This document shows positions 43,385 through 51,573 of a stretch of DNA of 64,000 nt, in pieces (the stretch's first letter is position 1; each line of letters begins with the position of its first letter). Origin of the DNA: Natrarchaeobaculum sulfurireducens (lineage in GTDB: Archaea; Halobacteriota; Halobacteria; Halobacteriales; Natrialbaceae); NCBI RefSeq assembly GCF_003430825.1, contig NZ_CP024047.1:1736001-1800000 (forward strand). Direction: 5' to 3'. Both the position numbers and the translations under genes were made by a program. Under the pieces are notes generated by a model, which did no database searches, was not told where the DNA came from, and saw nothing but the letters and a program-made list of their open reading frames with translations.

Positions 43385-44976
43385 CACCGATAGACTGGCC
43401 GACGCGAGACCTCCTCGCCCACCGCGTCGACGCGACGCCACAACGCACGGCACTGGTCGACGTCGCGACCGACGAGTCGTGGTCGTATCGGGAGTTCGAC
43501 GACCGCGTCGACGCCGTCGCCAGCACGCTCGAGGCGACGGGGCTCGGCCGAGGCGACCGTCTTGGTGTCCTGATGGACACCAGGCCAGCGTTCGCCGTGG
43601 TCTGTTTTGCCGCGTTGCGACTGGGCGTGACCGTCGTCCCGTTGAACGTTCGCGAGACAGAACCGGAACTCGTCTCGAAAGCCGATCGAACGACCCTCAC
43701 AGCGCTGGTCTGCGAACGCGACACCGAGGCCGTCGCGCTGGACGTGGCCGACGCGGCCGACGCCTCGTGTTACTCGGTCGACGATCCGGATGCCGACCGG
43801 ACGCAACCGGTATCGATCGCTCCCAAACGTGAGCAGTCGGTCGATCCCGTCGACGTAACACGCGACACCGAGGCGGTAATCATGTTCACCTCGGGGACCT
43901 CGGGCGAGCCCAAGGGTGTTCGGTTGACGATCGGCAATCTGGTCGCCAGCGCGACGGCCTCGGCGTTCCGTCTCGGGGTCGATCCGGACGACCGATGGCT
44001 CTGTTGTCTCCCGATGTACCACATGGGCGGGCTCGCACCCGTGCTTCGGTCGACGCTCTACGGGACCACCGTCGTCGTCCAGCGCGCGTTCGACGCCGAG
44101 TCGACGGCACGCGTGATCGACGCTCGAGCCGTCACGGGCGTCTCGCTCGTTCCGACGATGGTAACGCGGCTGCTCGAGGCGGGCTGGCAGCCCCCCGAAT
44201 CGCTTCGATCCGTCCTCCTCGGGGGCGCACCGGCCTCGAGCGAGCTGCTCGAGCGGTGTCGCGAGCGATCGGTTCCGGTCTATCCGACCTACGGGATGAC
44301 CGAGACGGCCTCACAGATCGCGACGGCGACACCCGAGGAGACACAGCAGTACCCGGGGACGGTCGGCCAGCCGCTCGCGTTCACGGACGTCTCGGTCGTC
44401 GACGACGATGGCTCGCCGGTCGAGTCGGGCGAGCGGGGAGAACTGGTCGTCTCCGGGCCGACGGTGACGCCGGGCTATCTCGAGTCCGACCATACGACGG
44501 CGGCGTTCACCGACCGGGGACTTCGGACGGGCGACATCGGACACCGCGATCAGGACGGCTATCTCTGGATCTCGAATCGCCGTAGCGACCGGATCGTCAC
44601 GGGCGGAGAGAACGTCGATCCCGGTGAAGTGATCGAGGCGCTGTGTACACACTCCCGCGTCGAGGCCGCGGCGGTCGTCGGCCTCCCCGACGAGGAGTGG
44701 GGCGAGCGCGTCGCTGCAGTGGTCGTTTTCGACTCGAGTCCGAACACCGGTGATTCGAACGCAGGCGCTACGAACGGTGCCAGCGAGACCGCCGACGATG
44801 GTCTCGCTGTCGCGTCGCTGCTCGCCCACTGCGACGGTCGGCTCGCTGGATTCAAGCAGCCGAAGACGGTCGCCGTTACCGACGCGCTCCCCCGAACGGC
44901 CTCGGGTACCGTCGACCGGGACGCGGTGCGGGCGCTCCTGAGTGAGCGAGGTGTCGACGTCTCGGAACTGCGCTGA
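43381..44976 (+). CDS. menE: o-Succinylbenzoate-CoA ligase MenE
   Basis: A 531-residue AMP-forming acyl-CoA ligase. The P-loop-like A3 motif is MFTSGTSGEPKGVRLT (~160-175); the A5 motif YPTYGMTETASQIAT, A7 GLRTGDIGHRDQDGYLWI (~381) and A8 RRSDRIVTGGENVDPGEVIEAL are present, and the terminal catalytic Lys is in LPRTASGTVDRDAV (a Thr-Val replaces the usual K-hint 'SGKi' stretch, so the final Lys is not obvious). A GTG at 43381 overlaps the menC stop (GTGA); a GTG at 43372 is an alternative. It activates succinylbenzoate for MenB. Confidence 0.9.
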   Translation: MTPIDWPTRDLLAHRVDATPQRTALVDVATDESWSYREFDDRVDAVASTLEATGLGRGDRLGVLMDTRPAFAVVCFAALRLGVTVVPLNVRETEPELVSKADRTTLTALVCERDTEAVALDVADAADASCYSVDDPDADRTQPVSIAPKREQSVDPVDVTRDTEAVIMFTSGTSGEPKGVRLTIGNLVASATASAFRLGVDPDDRWLCCLPMYHMGGLAPVLRSTLYGTTVVVQRAFDAESTARVIDARAVTGVSLVPTMVTRLLEAGWQPPESLRSVLLGGAPASSELLERCRERSVPVYPTYGMTETASQIATATPEETQQYPGTVGQPLAFTDVSVVDDDGSPVESGERGELVVSGPTVTPGYLESDHTTAAFTDRGLRTGDIGHRDQDGYLWISNRRSDRIVTGGENVDPGEVIEALCTHSRVEAAAVVGLPDEEWGERVAAVVVFDSSPNTGDSNAGATNGASETADDGLAVASLLAHCDGRLAGFKQPKTVAVTDALPRTASGTVDRDAVRALLSERGVDVSELR

Positions 44977-45023
44977 CTCGAGCCGCCGGTGAGACGACGG
45001 TTCTGGAAGCTCGAGTCGTCCGA

Positions 45024-45030
45024 ACTTAAG
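45024..45030 (+). promoter_or_regulatory. TATA-like box of the NRDE gene
   Basis: ACTTAAG is centred about 28 nt before the GTG start at 45055, the leaderless spacing, and supports that GTG over an upstream start. Confidence 0.5.
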
Positions 45031-45054
45031 GGGGCTGCGTCCCTATTCTCGACC

Positions 45055-45828
45055 GTGTGTACGCTTGCTCTCGCCTGGGAAGTCTTCGACGATGCGCCGG
45101 TCGCCGTCGCCGCGAACCGCGACGAATCGCTCGAGCGTAAGTCACGACCACCGGAACTCTACCGGGAGGAGCCGCTGGTCGTCGCCCCACGAGATGCTGC
45201 GGCAGGTGGCACCTGGATCGGCGTCAACGAACACGACGTCGTCGTCGGCATCACGAACAAGTGGAACGACGCGGATCTCGCCGGCGAGCGCTCGCGGGGG
45301 CTGCTCGTCGCGGACACCCTCGAGGCAGCGTCTGCGACCGACGCGGCGTCGATCGTCGAGGCCGAGACAGCGTCGACCGAGTACGAGGGATTCTACCTGG
45401 TCGTCGCCGACGCGAGCGACGCGTTCTGCTACGAGTGGAACGGTGAGCTGGCTCGCATCGATTTCGAGCCCGGCGTCCACGTCGTGGTCAACGCAGCGGT
45501 CGACGACCACGTGGACGCACCTGCGACCCGGACCGACGCGGCTCGGGCGCAGGCTCGAAACGGGCAGGCGGTGCGGCGAGCCCTCGCGACCGAGTCAGAT
45601 GAAACGGTCGATGAGTGGCTCGAGCGAGCCGGTGGCGTCCTCGGCGACCACGAGTACGGCGTCTGTATCCACCGGGAGGGGTTCGGGACTCGCTCTTCGT
45701 CGCTGATCGCCACCGGCGAGGCGAGCACGTATCGGTTTGCCTCTGGGTCACCGTGTCGCAGCACCTACGAACCGGTCGTCGTCGCGGATCGACTCGAGGC
45801 GGACGGGGACGTCGAAGGCCACATTTAA
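45055..45828 (+). CDS. NRDE/TANGO2-family protein
   Basis: A 257-residue protein with MCTLALAWEVFDDAPVAVAANRDESLERKSRPP at its start: the conserved NRDE motif (Asn-Arg-Asp-Glu) and Cys2 directly after the initiator, the arrangement of an N-terminal-nucleophile fold. Further hallmarks are GGTWIGVNEHDVVVGITN and SRGLLV. The family includes eukaryotic TANGO2; bacterial and eukaryotic members are implicated in heme trafficking, though biochemistry is debated. It starts with GTG. It is followed by a mini-ORF and HTH gene with their own promoter, which lies inside this gene's last codons. Confidence 0.88.
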   Translation: MCTLALAWEVFDDAPVAVAANRDESLERKSRPPELYREEPLVVAPRDAAAGGTWIGVNEHDVVVGITNKWNDADLAGERSRGLLVADTLEAASATDAASIVEAETASTEYEGFYLVVADASDAFCYEWNGELARIDFEPGVHVVVNAAVDDHVDAPATRTDAARAQARNGQAVRRALATESDETVDEWLERAGGVLGDHEYGVCIHREGFGTRSSSLIATGEASTYRFASGSPCRSTYEPVVVADRLEADGDVEGHI

Positions 45829-45829
45829 G
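45824..45829 (+). promoter_or_regulatory. TATA box of the mini-ORF/HTH unit
   Basis: TTTAAG, within the last codons of the NRDE gene, is centred 27-28 nt before the ATG of the 16-codon mini-ORF, so transcription should start at that ATG. Confidence 0.55.
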
Positions 45830-45853
45830 CAGCTTCCGGTCCCTCGTAGTGAT

Positions 45854-45904
45854 ATGGACGAACTCCTGCCTGTCGCGCCGAGCATGGAGGGGTGGTCACG
45901 GTGA
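45854..45904 (+). CDS. Leaderless 16-residue mini-ORF coupled to the HTH gene
   Basis: ATG at 45854 opens MDELLPVAPSMEGWSR and stops at TGA 45902-45904, which overlaps the GTG start of the HTH gene (GTGA). A TATA box is correctly placed for transcription to begin at this ATG. That suggests the peptide is translated and that ribosomes reach the HTH gene by termination-reinitiation. It could be a regulatory leader or a functional micropeptide. It might instead be a chance frame; conservation would decide. Confidence 0.55.
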   Translation: MDELLPVAPSMEGWSR

Positions 45905-46251
45905 GCATCTCCGCACTTGAGGCGGAACTCTCCGAGGACGAACGCGCTGGTCTCGAACTCGTTCGCGAGAGCGGCGGCATCCACCAGAGCGACTTCTGGA
46001 AAGAACTCGACGTCTCCTCACGAAAGGGCAGTCGGATCGTCGAGTCGCTCGTCGAGAAGGATCTCGTCGACCGCGAAGAGACGGTGTACGCCGGACACAA
46101 CACCTACTACATCACGCCGATGGCTCGCGATCTCGATTTCACGCTGTTGATGGCCGGCGATATGCTCTCGCCGTTTATCGGCGAAGAGGAAGTCGACCCC
46201 AATAGCGACGCCTTCTCGCAGTGGATCATGAACCTCGCCTACCAGGAGTAA
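45901..46251 (+). CDS. Winged-helix transcriptional regulator, Lrp/MarR-like
   Basis: A 116-residue protein: LSEDERAGLELVRESGGIHQSDFWKELDVSSRKGSRIVESLVEKDLVDREETVYAGHNTYYITP is a winged helix with recognition helix SSRKGSRIVESLVEKDL. The rest forms a short C-terminal segment (LLMAGDMLSPFIGEEEVDP...), too short for a ligand domain. The GTG at 45901 overlaps the mini-ORF stop; a GTG at 45892 is an alternative. It may be an autoregulated DNA-binding protein. Its target genes are not apparent. Confidence 0.75.
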   Translation: MSISALEAELSEDERAGLELVRESGGIHQSDFWKELDVSSRKGSRIVESLVEKDLVDREETVYAGHNTYYITPMARDLDFTLLMAGDMLSPFIGEEEVDPNSDAFSQWIMNLAYQE

Positions 46252-46357
46252 TCCTGGGTCGAGAGAAACGCACAGTAGCTGGTTGCGACCGAGTCATTTT
46301 TCGCCGCGGACTCGAGAGCCGGTACGCGAGCGTCATGCCAACACGTCCTACGTTGGG

Positions 46358-46762
46358 TTACTCGTACCTGAGAGGGTGTTCGATACGAACGAACGGGTCG
46401 CGGTCGCACTCGGGGGTGCCGTCGACCGCCTCGACGATTCGGCGGTGGACTGCTCGAGCGGCTCGGTCTTCGTCGGCAGCTATGTTGTGCTCGTGGCGAA
46501 GCTCACTCCAGAGGTCACGTTCGAGCCAGTACAGGACCTCGCGGTCCGACTGGAACACCAACTCGTCGGCGTCGGCGAGTTCGTCCACCGTCAGCCGGTG
46601 ACTCGAGAGCTGAACTCTCGCCAGGACGGCAACGAGCTGGCGTTTCGAAACCGGTGCATCGAGGGCGACGTCGTCGAGCGTCTCACCGAAGTAGTCTTCG
46701 ACGAGATCACACGCTCTCGAGAACTCGCCGAACGTGACCTCCGTCTCTTCTGTGAGTATCAT
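46358..46762 (-). CDS. Conserved haloarchaeal protein, DUF5788-like
   Basis: A 134-residue acidic helical protein: EVTFGEFSRACDLVEDYFGETLDDVALDAPVSKRQLVAVLARVQLSSHRLTVDELADADELVFQSDREVLYWLERDLWSELR. No signal, membrane helix or metal motif is visible. I associate it with the haloarchaeal family DUF5788 from memory only. It converges with the HTH gene and is followed by a gap of about 80 nt before gatA's 3' end. Function unknown. Confidence 0.62.
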   Translation of the reverse strand: MILTEETEVTFGEFSRACDLVEDYFGETLDDVALDAPVSKRQLVAVLARVQLSSHRLTVDELADADELVFQSDREVLYWLERDLWSELRHEHNIAADEDRAARAVHRRIVEAVDGTPECDRDPFVRIEHPLRYE

Positions 46763-46844
46763 GGGCTTGCGGGGACTGTATACCGTAGTCGACCACTATC
46801 GTGAAGAAAAACTTATCGGCAGTTTTCCAGGAGGTGTCTGCGAG

Positions 46845-48113
46845 TCACTCGAGGGCGCTCGCAGCGCGAATCAGCGTCCGCTCGTCGAACGCTGGGCCGA
46901 CGAGCTGGAGACCGACCGGGAGGCCGTCGGTTTCGCCCGCGGGGACGGAGATCGCCGGCAGATCCGCGAGGTTGACTGGCACCGTGTTGGCGTCGGCGAG
47001 GTACATCTGGAGGGGGTCGTCGAGGCTCTCGCCGAGTTCGAACGGCGGGACGGGCATCGTCGGCGAGGCGAGGACGTCCGCGTCGGAGAGCGCCTCGTCG
47101 AAGTCCTGTTTGACCCACGCTCGTGCGTCCTGGGCCTTCTTGTAGTACTTGTCGTGATAGCCCGCCGAAAGGGCGTACGTTCCGAGGAGGATTCGGCGTT
47201 TGACCTCGTCGCCGAAGCCTTCCTGGCGAGCCGCCGAGAACGCCTCGTTCCAGTTTCCGTCGTAGCCGCCGGAGTGACCGTAGCGGACGCCGTCGAACCG
47301 GGCGAGGTTCGAGGAGGCCTCCGACATCGCGATCACATAGTAGGCTTCGACGGCGTGTTCGACCGACGGCAGCGACACGTCGTGAGTGGATGCGCCCTGA
47401 TCCTCGAGGTCGCCGATGGCGTCCCAGAACGTCTCGACGACGCCCTCGTCTGCGCCCTCGAGCAGTTCCGTTGGGATGCCGATCGAGAGCCCGTCGACGT
47501 CGCCCGTCGCAGCGTCCGCGTACGTCGTCTCGTCACCGTCCGCACGTGTGGTGGCGTCTCGCTCGTCGCTCCCGGCGATCACCTCGAGCAGCGAGGCGGC
47601 GTCCTCGACGCTGTTCGCGAAGGGGCCGATCTGCTCTAAGCTGTTACCGTAGGCGACGAGGCCGTATCGGGAGACGAGTCCGTAGGTGGGTTTGATGCCG
47701 ACGACGCCGCAGAACGCGGCCGGACAACGGATCGAGCCACCGGTGTCCGAACCGAGTGCGAGATCGGCTTTACCGGCTGCTACGGCCGCCGCCGAGCCCC
47801 CAGAGGAACCGCCGGGGACGTGACCGGGTGCCGCAGGGTTGTCGACCGAACCGAAGTACGAGGTCTCGTTGGTCGTCCCCATTCCGAACTCGTCCATGTT
47901 CGCTTTGCCGACGATCGTTGCGCCCGCCTCTTTGAGTCGGGTGACGACTGTCGCGTCGTACGGTGGGACGTACTCTTCGAGCATCGCCGACCCGCACGTG
48001 GTCCTGACACTGGCGGTCGAGATGTTGTCCTTGACGGCGACGGTCTGACCGGCGAGCGGACCGTCCGCAGCGCCGTCGATCGTCTCTTCGGTGATAAATA
48101 TGTTCTCGGACAT
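46845..48113 (-). CDS. gatA: Asp/Glu-tRNA amidotransferase subunit A
   Basis: A 422-residue amidase-signature enzyme that releases ammonia from glutamine to convert Asp-tRNA-Asn or Glu-tRNA-Gln. The Ser-Ser-Lys triad is in place: Lys of TVAVKDNI (~28), GGSSGGSAAAVAAG (~105) and the nucleophile Ser in GSDTGGSIRCPA (~128). Length is at the short end (~420-485). It follows gatC with a 2-nt gap, so GatC-GatA are one operon. GatB is not in the window, as is usual for haloarchaea where it lies elsewhere. Confidence 0.94.
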   Translation of the reverse strand: MSENIFITEETIDGAADGPLAGQTVAVKDNISTASVRTTCGSAMLEEYVPPYDATVVTRLKEAGATIVGKANMDEFGMGTTNETSYFGSVDNPAAPGHVPGGSSGGSAAAVAAGKADLALGSDTGGSIRCPAAFCGVVGIKPTYGLVSRYGLVAYGNSLEQIGPFANSVEDAASLLEVIAGSDERDATTRADGDETTYADAATGDVDGLSIGIPTELLEGADEGVVETFWDAIGDLEDQGASTHDVSLPSVEHAVEAYYVIAMSEASSNLARFDGVRYGHSGGYDGNWNEAFSAARQEGFGDEVKRRILLGTYALSAGYHDKYYKKAQDARAWVKQDFDEALSDADVLASPTMPVPPFELGESLDDPLQMYLADANTVPVNLADLPAISVPAGETDGLPVGLQLVGPAFDERTLIRAASALE

Positions 48114-48115
48114 GA

Positions 48116-48394
48116 TCAGGAGACGTTCGGACCTTTGAAGTAGTCGTCCTCGGGTTCCGGCGCGTTCCGAAGTGCCGCCTCGCTATCGAGTGACTCGCGT
48201 TCTTCGTCGGGGCGCATCACGTTCGCGAGAGGGGCCTCTCGGTCGACCGCTGGCACCTCGTCGAGCGTCTCGAAGTACTCGAGAATGTCCGCGAACTGCC
48301 GGGTGAACCGGTCGACCTCGTCGTCTGCGAGATCGACGCGAGCCAGCTCCGCGACGTGGCGGACCTCCTCTGAACTGACGGCGTCTTCGCTCAT
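48116..48394 (-). CDS. gatC: Asp/Glu-tRNA amidotransferase subunit C
   Basis: A 92-residue belt-like subunit that wraps GatA and steadies the GatCAB complex. The family pattern VRHVAELARVDLADDEVDRFTRQFADILEYFETLDEVPAVD is clear, and the C-terminal LRNAPEPEDDYFKGPNV is the expected R.D...... 'F.vP' tail. It is the first gene of the gatC-gatA operon, with gatA two bases on. Confidence 0.93.
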   Translation of the reverse strand: MSEDAVSSEEVRHVAELARVDLADDEVDRFTRQFADILEYFETLDEVPAVDREAPLANVMRPDEERESLDSEAALRNAPEPEDDYFKGPNVS

Positions 48395-48553
48395 ACGTGT
48401 GAGAATCCGACTGTGGAGAGTAAGGGTTTCGATGTGTGGTTCGACGCTCGAGGCGCGGTCGCTGTAAGCGAGCGATACTGGCAGGCAGGCTCCGAGACCA
48501 CGTGTCGACTCTCGGTGAGTGTTAGCCGCTGTACGGGTCGAACACCACCGCAG

Positions 48554-48561
48554 TTTTTAAG
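48554..48561 (+). promoter_or_regulatory. TATA box upstream of TFB
   Basis: GTTTTTAA lies ~70 nt before the TFB ATG, in an AT-rich patch (TTTTTAAGTAATTAAGG). It would give a ~45-nt leader, longer than most genes here. Confidence 0.5.
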
Positions 48562-48628
48562 TAATTAAGGCCCGTCAATTAGGGGCACGGTAGGCGGTTT
48601 CGATCGAGACATCGAACCGTTCACTACA

Positions 48629-49606
48629 ATGACTGACCCCCCGATTCGAACTCGCAGTGACGAGCGACGCCAGACGGAGCAGACGAAATCGCTCGAGGAT
48701 GCAGACGAACGAGAACAGTGTCCGGAGTGTGGCGGCCGACTCGTCTCGGACACCGAACACGCCGAGACGCTCTGTGACGACTGTGGGCTCGTCGTCGAGG
48801 AAGGAGAAATCGATCGCGGCCCCGAGTGGCGCGCGTTCGATTCGGCCGAGAAAGACCAGAAGAGTCGCGTCGGTGCCCCCACGACGAAGATGATGCACGA
48901 CCAGGGGCTGTCGACCAACATCGGCTGGCAGGACAGAGACGCCTACGGAAAAGCGCTCTCGAGTCGCCAGCGTCAGAAGATGCAGCGGCTCCGAACGTGG
49001 AACGAGCGGTTTCGCACCCGTGACTCGAAAGAGCGCAACCTCAAGCAGGCCCTCGGTGAGATCGACCGGATGGCCAGTGCGCTTGGCCTTCCAGAGAACG
49101 TCCGCGAGACTGCCTCGGTCATCTATCGGCGCGCCCTCGAGGAGGACCTCCTCCCCGGACGGTCGATCGAAGGCGTCGCGACGGCGTCGCTGTACGCCGC
49201 CGCCCGCCAGGCCGGGACGCCGCGCAGCCTCGACGAGATCTCGGCCGTCAGCCGCGTTGAGAAAGACGAGATCGCCCGCACGTACCGCTACGTCATCCGG
49301 GAACTCGGCCTCGAGGTCAAACCAGCCGATCCGGAGAGCTACGTCCCGCGCTTTGTGAGCGACCTCGACCTGTCGGACGAGACCGAACGCCGCGCCCGTC
49401 AGCTGCTCAAGACCGCGAAAGACGCTGGCATCCACAGCGGCAAGTCGCCGGTCGGTCTCGCCGCCGCCGCGGTATACGCCGGTGCGCTCCTCACGAACGA
49501 GAAAGTCACCCAGAACGACGTCGGCGACGTCGCGAGCATCTCCGAGGTCACCATCCGCAACCGCTATCACGAGTTGCTCGAGGCCGAAGAGGGAACGGCC
49601 GCCTGA
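48629..49606 (+). CDS. tfb: Transcription initiation factor IIB (TFB)
   Basis: A 325-residue TFB. The N-terminal zinc ribbon uses Cys31, Cys34, Cys49 and Cys52 (CPECG...CDDC), followed by the B-reader/linker WRAFDSAEKDQKSRVGAPTTKMMHDQGLSTNIGWQD, then two cyclin-like repeats (~125-210 and ~225-320) with ILPGRSIEGVATASLYAAARQAGTPR-type and GLAAAAVYAGALLTNEKVTQNDVGDVASISEVTIRNRY helix-turn-helix. It recruits RNA polymerase to TBP-bound promoters. Haloarchaea usually have several tfb genes; which one this is cannot be told. Confidence 0.95.
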   Translation: MTDPPIRTRSDERRQTEQTKSLEDADEREQCPECGGRLVSDTEHAETLCDDCGLVVEEGEIDRGPEWRAFDSAEKDQKSRVGAPTTKMMHDQGLSTNIGWQDRDAYGKALSSRQRQKMQRLRTWNERFRTRDSKERNLKQALGEIDRMASALGLPENVRETASVIYRRALEEDLLPGRSIEGVATASLYAAARQAGTPRSLDEISAVSRVEKDEIARTYRYVIRELGLEVKPADPESYVPRFVSDLDLSDETERRARQLLKTAKDAGIHSGKSPVGLAAAAVYAGALLTNEKVTQNDVGDVASISEVTIRNRYHELLEAEEGTAA

Positions 49607-49851
49607 ACCAGTCTGGTGAACGCGAGTTCCGGGGCGACTGGGACAATCATATGCCCGCTATTTCCGACGCGATCGGGTCCGACTGCGATCGTACCGGGAG
49701 ATCGGCACGGAAATCCGTACGAGTGGCTCAAATGCCCCATCTGTCGACCCGCTCAATTCGTCGTTGACGCCCAGTTAGTACGGGACTTCCTAGCGGAGGC
49801 GAGTCCTAAGTAGTGGATACTGATACCTTACCGTGACGGTCTCACTCGGTG

Positions 49852-49980
49852 ATGCGTTGTGACAACTGCGAATCGGCGGACGAGATCGCGTACACGCTGA
49901 CGACACACGTCGAGCGTGGAGCCGGCGAACGGATCGACCTCCACTTCTGTTCGACCGACTGCCTGCGCGTCTGGACCTGA
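49852..49980 (+). CDS. 42-residue zinc-finger protein (DUF7576-like)
   Basis: A tiny gene: MRCDNCESADEIAYTLTTHV...IDLHFCSTDCLRVW, with C-x2-C and C-x3-C pairs 28 residues apart, the spacing of TRASH/MYM-like one-zinc folds. The F-C-S-x-D-C end is typical of the haloarchaeal DUF7576 group as I recall it. The codons are strongly GC3-biased, supporting a real gene. The ATG lies in the sequence TCACTCGGTGATG, which recurs at 52639. Function is unknown. Confidence 0.7.
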   Translation: MRCDNCESADEIAYTLTTHVERGAGERIDLHFCSTDCLRVWT

Positions 49981-50224
49981 CGGCGTCGAGCCCGCTCGAG
50001 CATCGGCACGGGAATAAACGCCGAAGTAAACGAACAGGTGCTGTCTCGGTGCTGACCGATCCGGACTCCTGTGGTGTACAGCCACTTCTCCACAGTTCAC
50101 TCGCGTGGAGTGGCCCATCCGCATCAGAACGTGCGGTCGGTCACCGACGTCGACGTTCCCGGTCCGCTTTCACTGTCGCCGGCCCCCCTTTCACAGTGCT
50201 TCGTCTCGTAGCTCGACGTGGCGT

Positions 50225-51130
50225 ATGGAAACCGATCACCTGATGGCTGACCAGGACGTTCTCCCGTCCGTCGCCAGTTCGACGGCTCGAACGGTTAACG
50301 ACATCACCATGCACGTGGTCACGGGTGGCCAGACGGACGCCCCCCTCGTGGTGTTGCTCCACGGCTTTCCCGAGTGCTGGTACACGTGGCGTCACCAGCT
50401 CGAGGCGCTCGTCGACGCCGGCTACCGGGTCGTCGTGCCGGACCAGCGAGGCTACAACCTGAGCGAGAAGCCCCAATCGGTTCGTGCCTATCGGCTCCGC
50501 GAACTCGCCCGTGACGTCATCGACCTCGTCGCTACCGAGGATCGAGCGTCGGCGCACGTCGTCGGCCACGACTGGGGTGGCGTCGTCGCCTGGCATCTCG
50601 CACTCCGGCATCCAGAGGTGGTCGACAGCCTCGCGGTCGCCAACGCATCGCACCCGACCGCCTACCGTCAACACCTCCTCAGCAACCCCGAGCAGCTTCG
50701 ACGAAGCTGGTACGCCGGGGCGGTCCAGCTGCCCTGGCTTCCCGAACGGCTTCTCCGTCGGAGAAACTTCACACTCCTCGAGCGGGCGGTGCGTGGAACG
50801 GCCGCCCCAGAGACGTACACGGAGGAAGCGATGGCCTACTACCGTCGGGCCTGGAGCCGAACGGGGGCGCTCACTGCCATGCTCAACTGGTATCGGGCAG
50901 TCCTGCGATATCCTCCGACGTACACCAAACCCCGAGTTACGGTGCCGACGCTCGTCTGTTGGGGTGACGCCGACGTCGCACAGGTGCCCGAACTGGCGAT
51001 CGACAGCTACCACTACTGTACCGACGCTCGACTCGAGTTCCTCCCTGGGGCGAGCCACTGGGTTCCACACGAGCAACCGGAGCGGACGACGTCGCTGCTG
51101 TGTGAGCACCTGAGCCGATCAGCCGACTGA
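50225..51130 (+). CDS. Alpha/beta hydrolase, epoxide-hydrolase-like
   Basis: A 301-residue alpha/beta hydrolase. The oxyanion segment HGFPECWYTWR and the nucleophile elbow VGHDWGG (Asp) are those of soluble epoxide hydrolase/haloalkane dehalogenase relatives; the second acid is in VCWGDADVAQ, and the His is in GASHWVPHEQP near the C-terminus. Two Tyr in the lid (YYRRAW, YHYCTD) are possible epoxide-activating residues. A start at ATG 50225 is used; an ATG at 50243 is possible. No neighbours define a substrate. The last 12 nt overlap a broken gene on the other strand. Confidence 0.82.
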   Translation: METDHLMADQDVLPSVASSTARTVNDITMHVVTGGQTDAPLVVLLHGFPECWYTWRHQLEALVDAGYRVVVPDQRGYNLSEKPQSVRAYRLRELARDVIDLVATEDRASAHVVGHDWGGVVAWHLALRHPEVVDSLAVANASHPTAYRQHLLSNPEQLRRSWYAGAVQLPWLPERLLRRRNFTLLERAVRGTAAPETYTEEAMAYYRRAWSRTGALTAMLNWYRAVLRYPPTYTKPRVTVPTLVCWGDADVAQVPELAIDSYHYCTDARLEFLPGASHWVPHEQPERTTSLLCEHLSRSAD

Positions 51131-51319
51131 GCGGTCCCAGCTGACAGCAACCACTTCGCGCTCGAGTTCCAGCGTCTCGTACTCGTAGCTGCACTGCTCG
51201 AGGTTCGAGAAGGGAAACGGTGGGACGCAATCGTTTCGCTGGACGAACACCGCCTCGTCCGGACAGTCAACCAGCAACTCGAGCGTTTCGGCGAGCGGTT
51301 CGGTCGGGTAAATCTGTCG
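51119..51319 (-). pseudogene. 5'-truncated coding fragment, unknown
   Basis: On the minus strand a frame of 66 residues runs YPTEPLAETLELLVDCPDEAVFVQRNDCVPPF...YETLELEREVVAVSWDRS to TGA, with strong haloarchaeal codon bias, but it is preceded by a stop codon and has no ATG; only internal TTG/GTG could start it. It overlaps the 3' end of the hydrolase gene. It looks like the C-terminal remains of a gene whose start has been lost, or a small gene with an unusual start. Confidence 0.5.
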
Positions 51320-51416
51320 CTATCACGTATAATTCACCTCAGTGACTTCTGTCTGGCAGTATATGTACCCCGATCCAGTGGAAGCGTGTTATAGTAACAG
51401 CTACAACGAGTTGCAC

Positions 51417-51433
51417 ACTGATCGCCGATCAGT
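51417..51433. promoter_or_regulatory. 17-bp palindrome, operator candidate
   Basis: ACTGATCG-C-CGATCAGT is a perfect inverted repeat with one central base. It lies about 140 nt before the HTH-10 regulator. Outside it, TATAGTA (51390-51396) and TACTATA (51467-51473) also face each other. Confidence 0.5.
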
Positions 51434-51573
51434 CTGGCGAGCAGGTGCGCACTGACGTGCAGTGGCTACTATAGTCCGACGGTGTTCGCCCCGGTGATTG
51501 TTCTCATCCGGTAGGAATCGAACCGAACATATTCGACGCCACGCGCCTACAGGTACAGTTGGACGCAGTTCGT

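Noticed and set aside
43381-44976. MenE as a nonfunctional ligase because the C-terminal Lys motif looks altered
   Set aside because: LPRTASGTVDRDAV differs from the common 'SGK' form, but all other ATP-binding motifs are intact and Lys placement varies, so loss of function is not supported.
49616-49813. 65-codon frame after TFB with one CPIC
   Set aside because: Starts with GTG, has only one CxxC pair and poor codon bias. It could be real but cannot be supported.
50225-51130. Alpha/beta hydrolase as the missing MenH
   Set aside because: Its nucleophile is the Asp of GHDWGG, epoxide-hydrolase style, while MenH uses Ser, and it lies far from the men genes.
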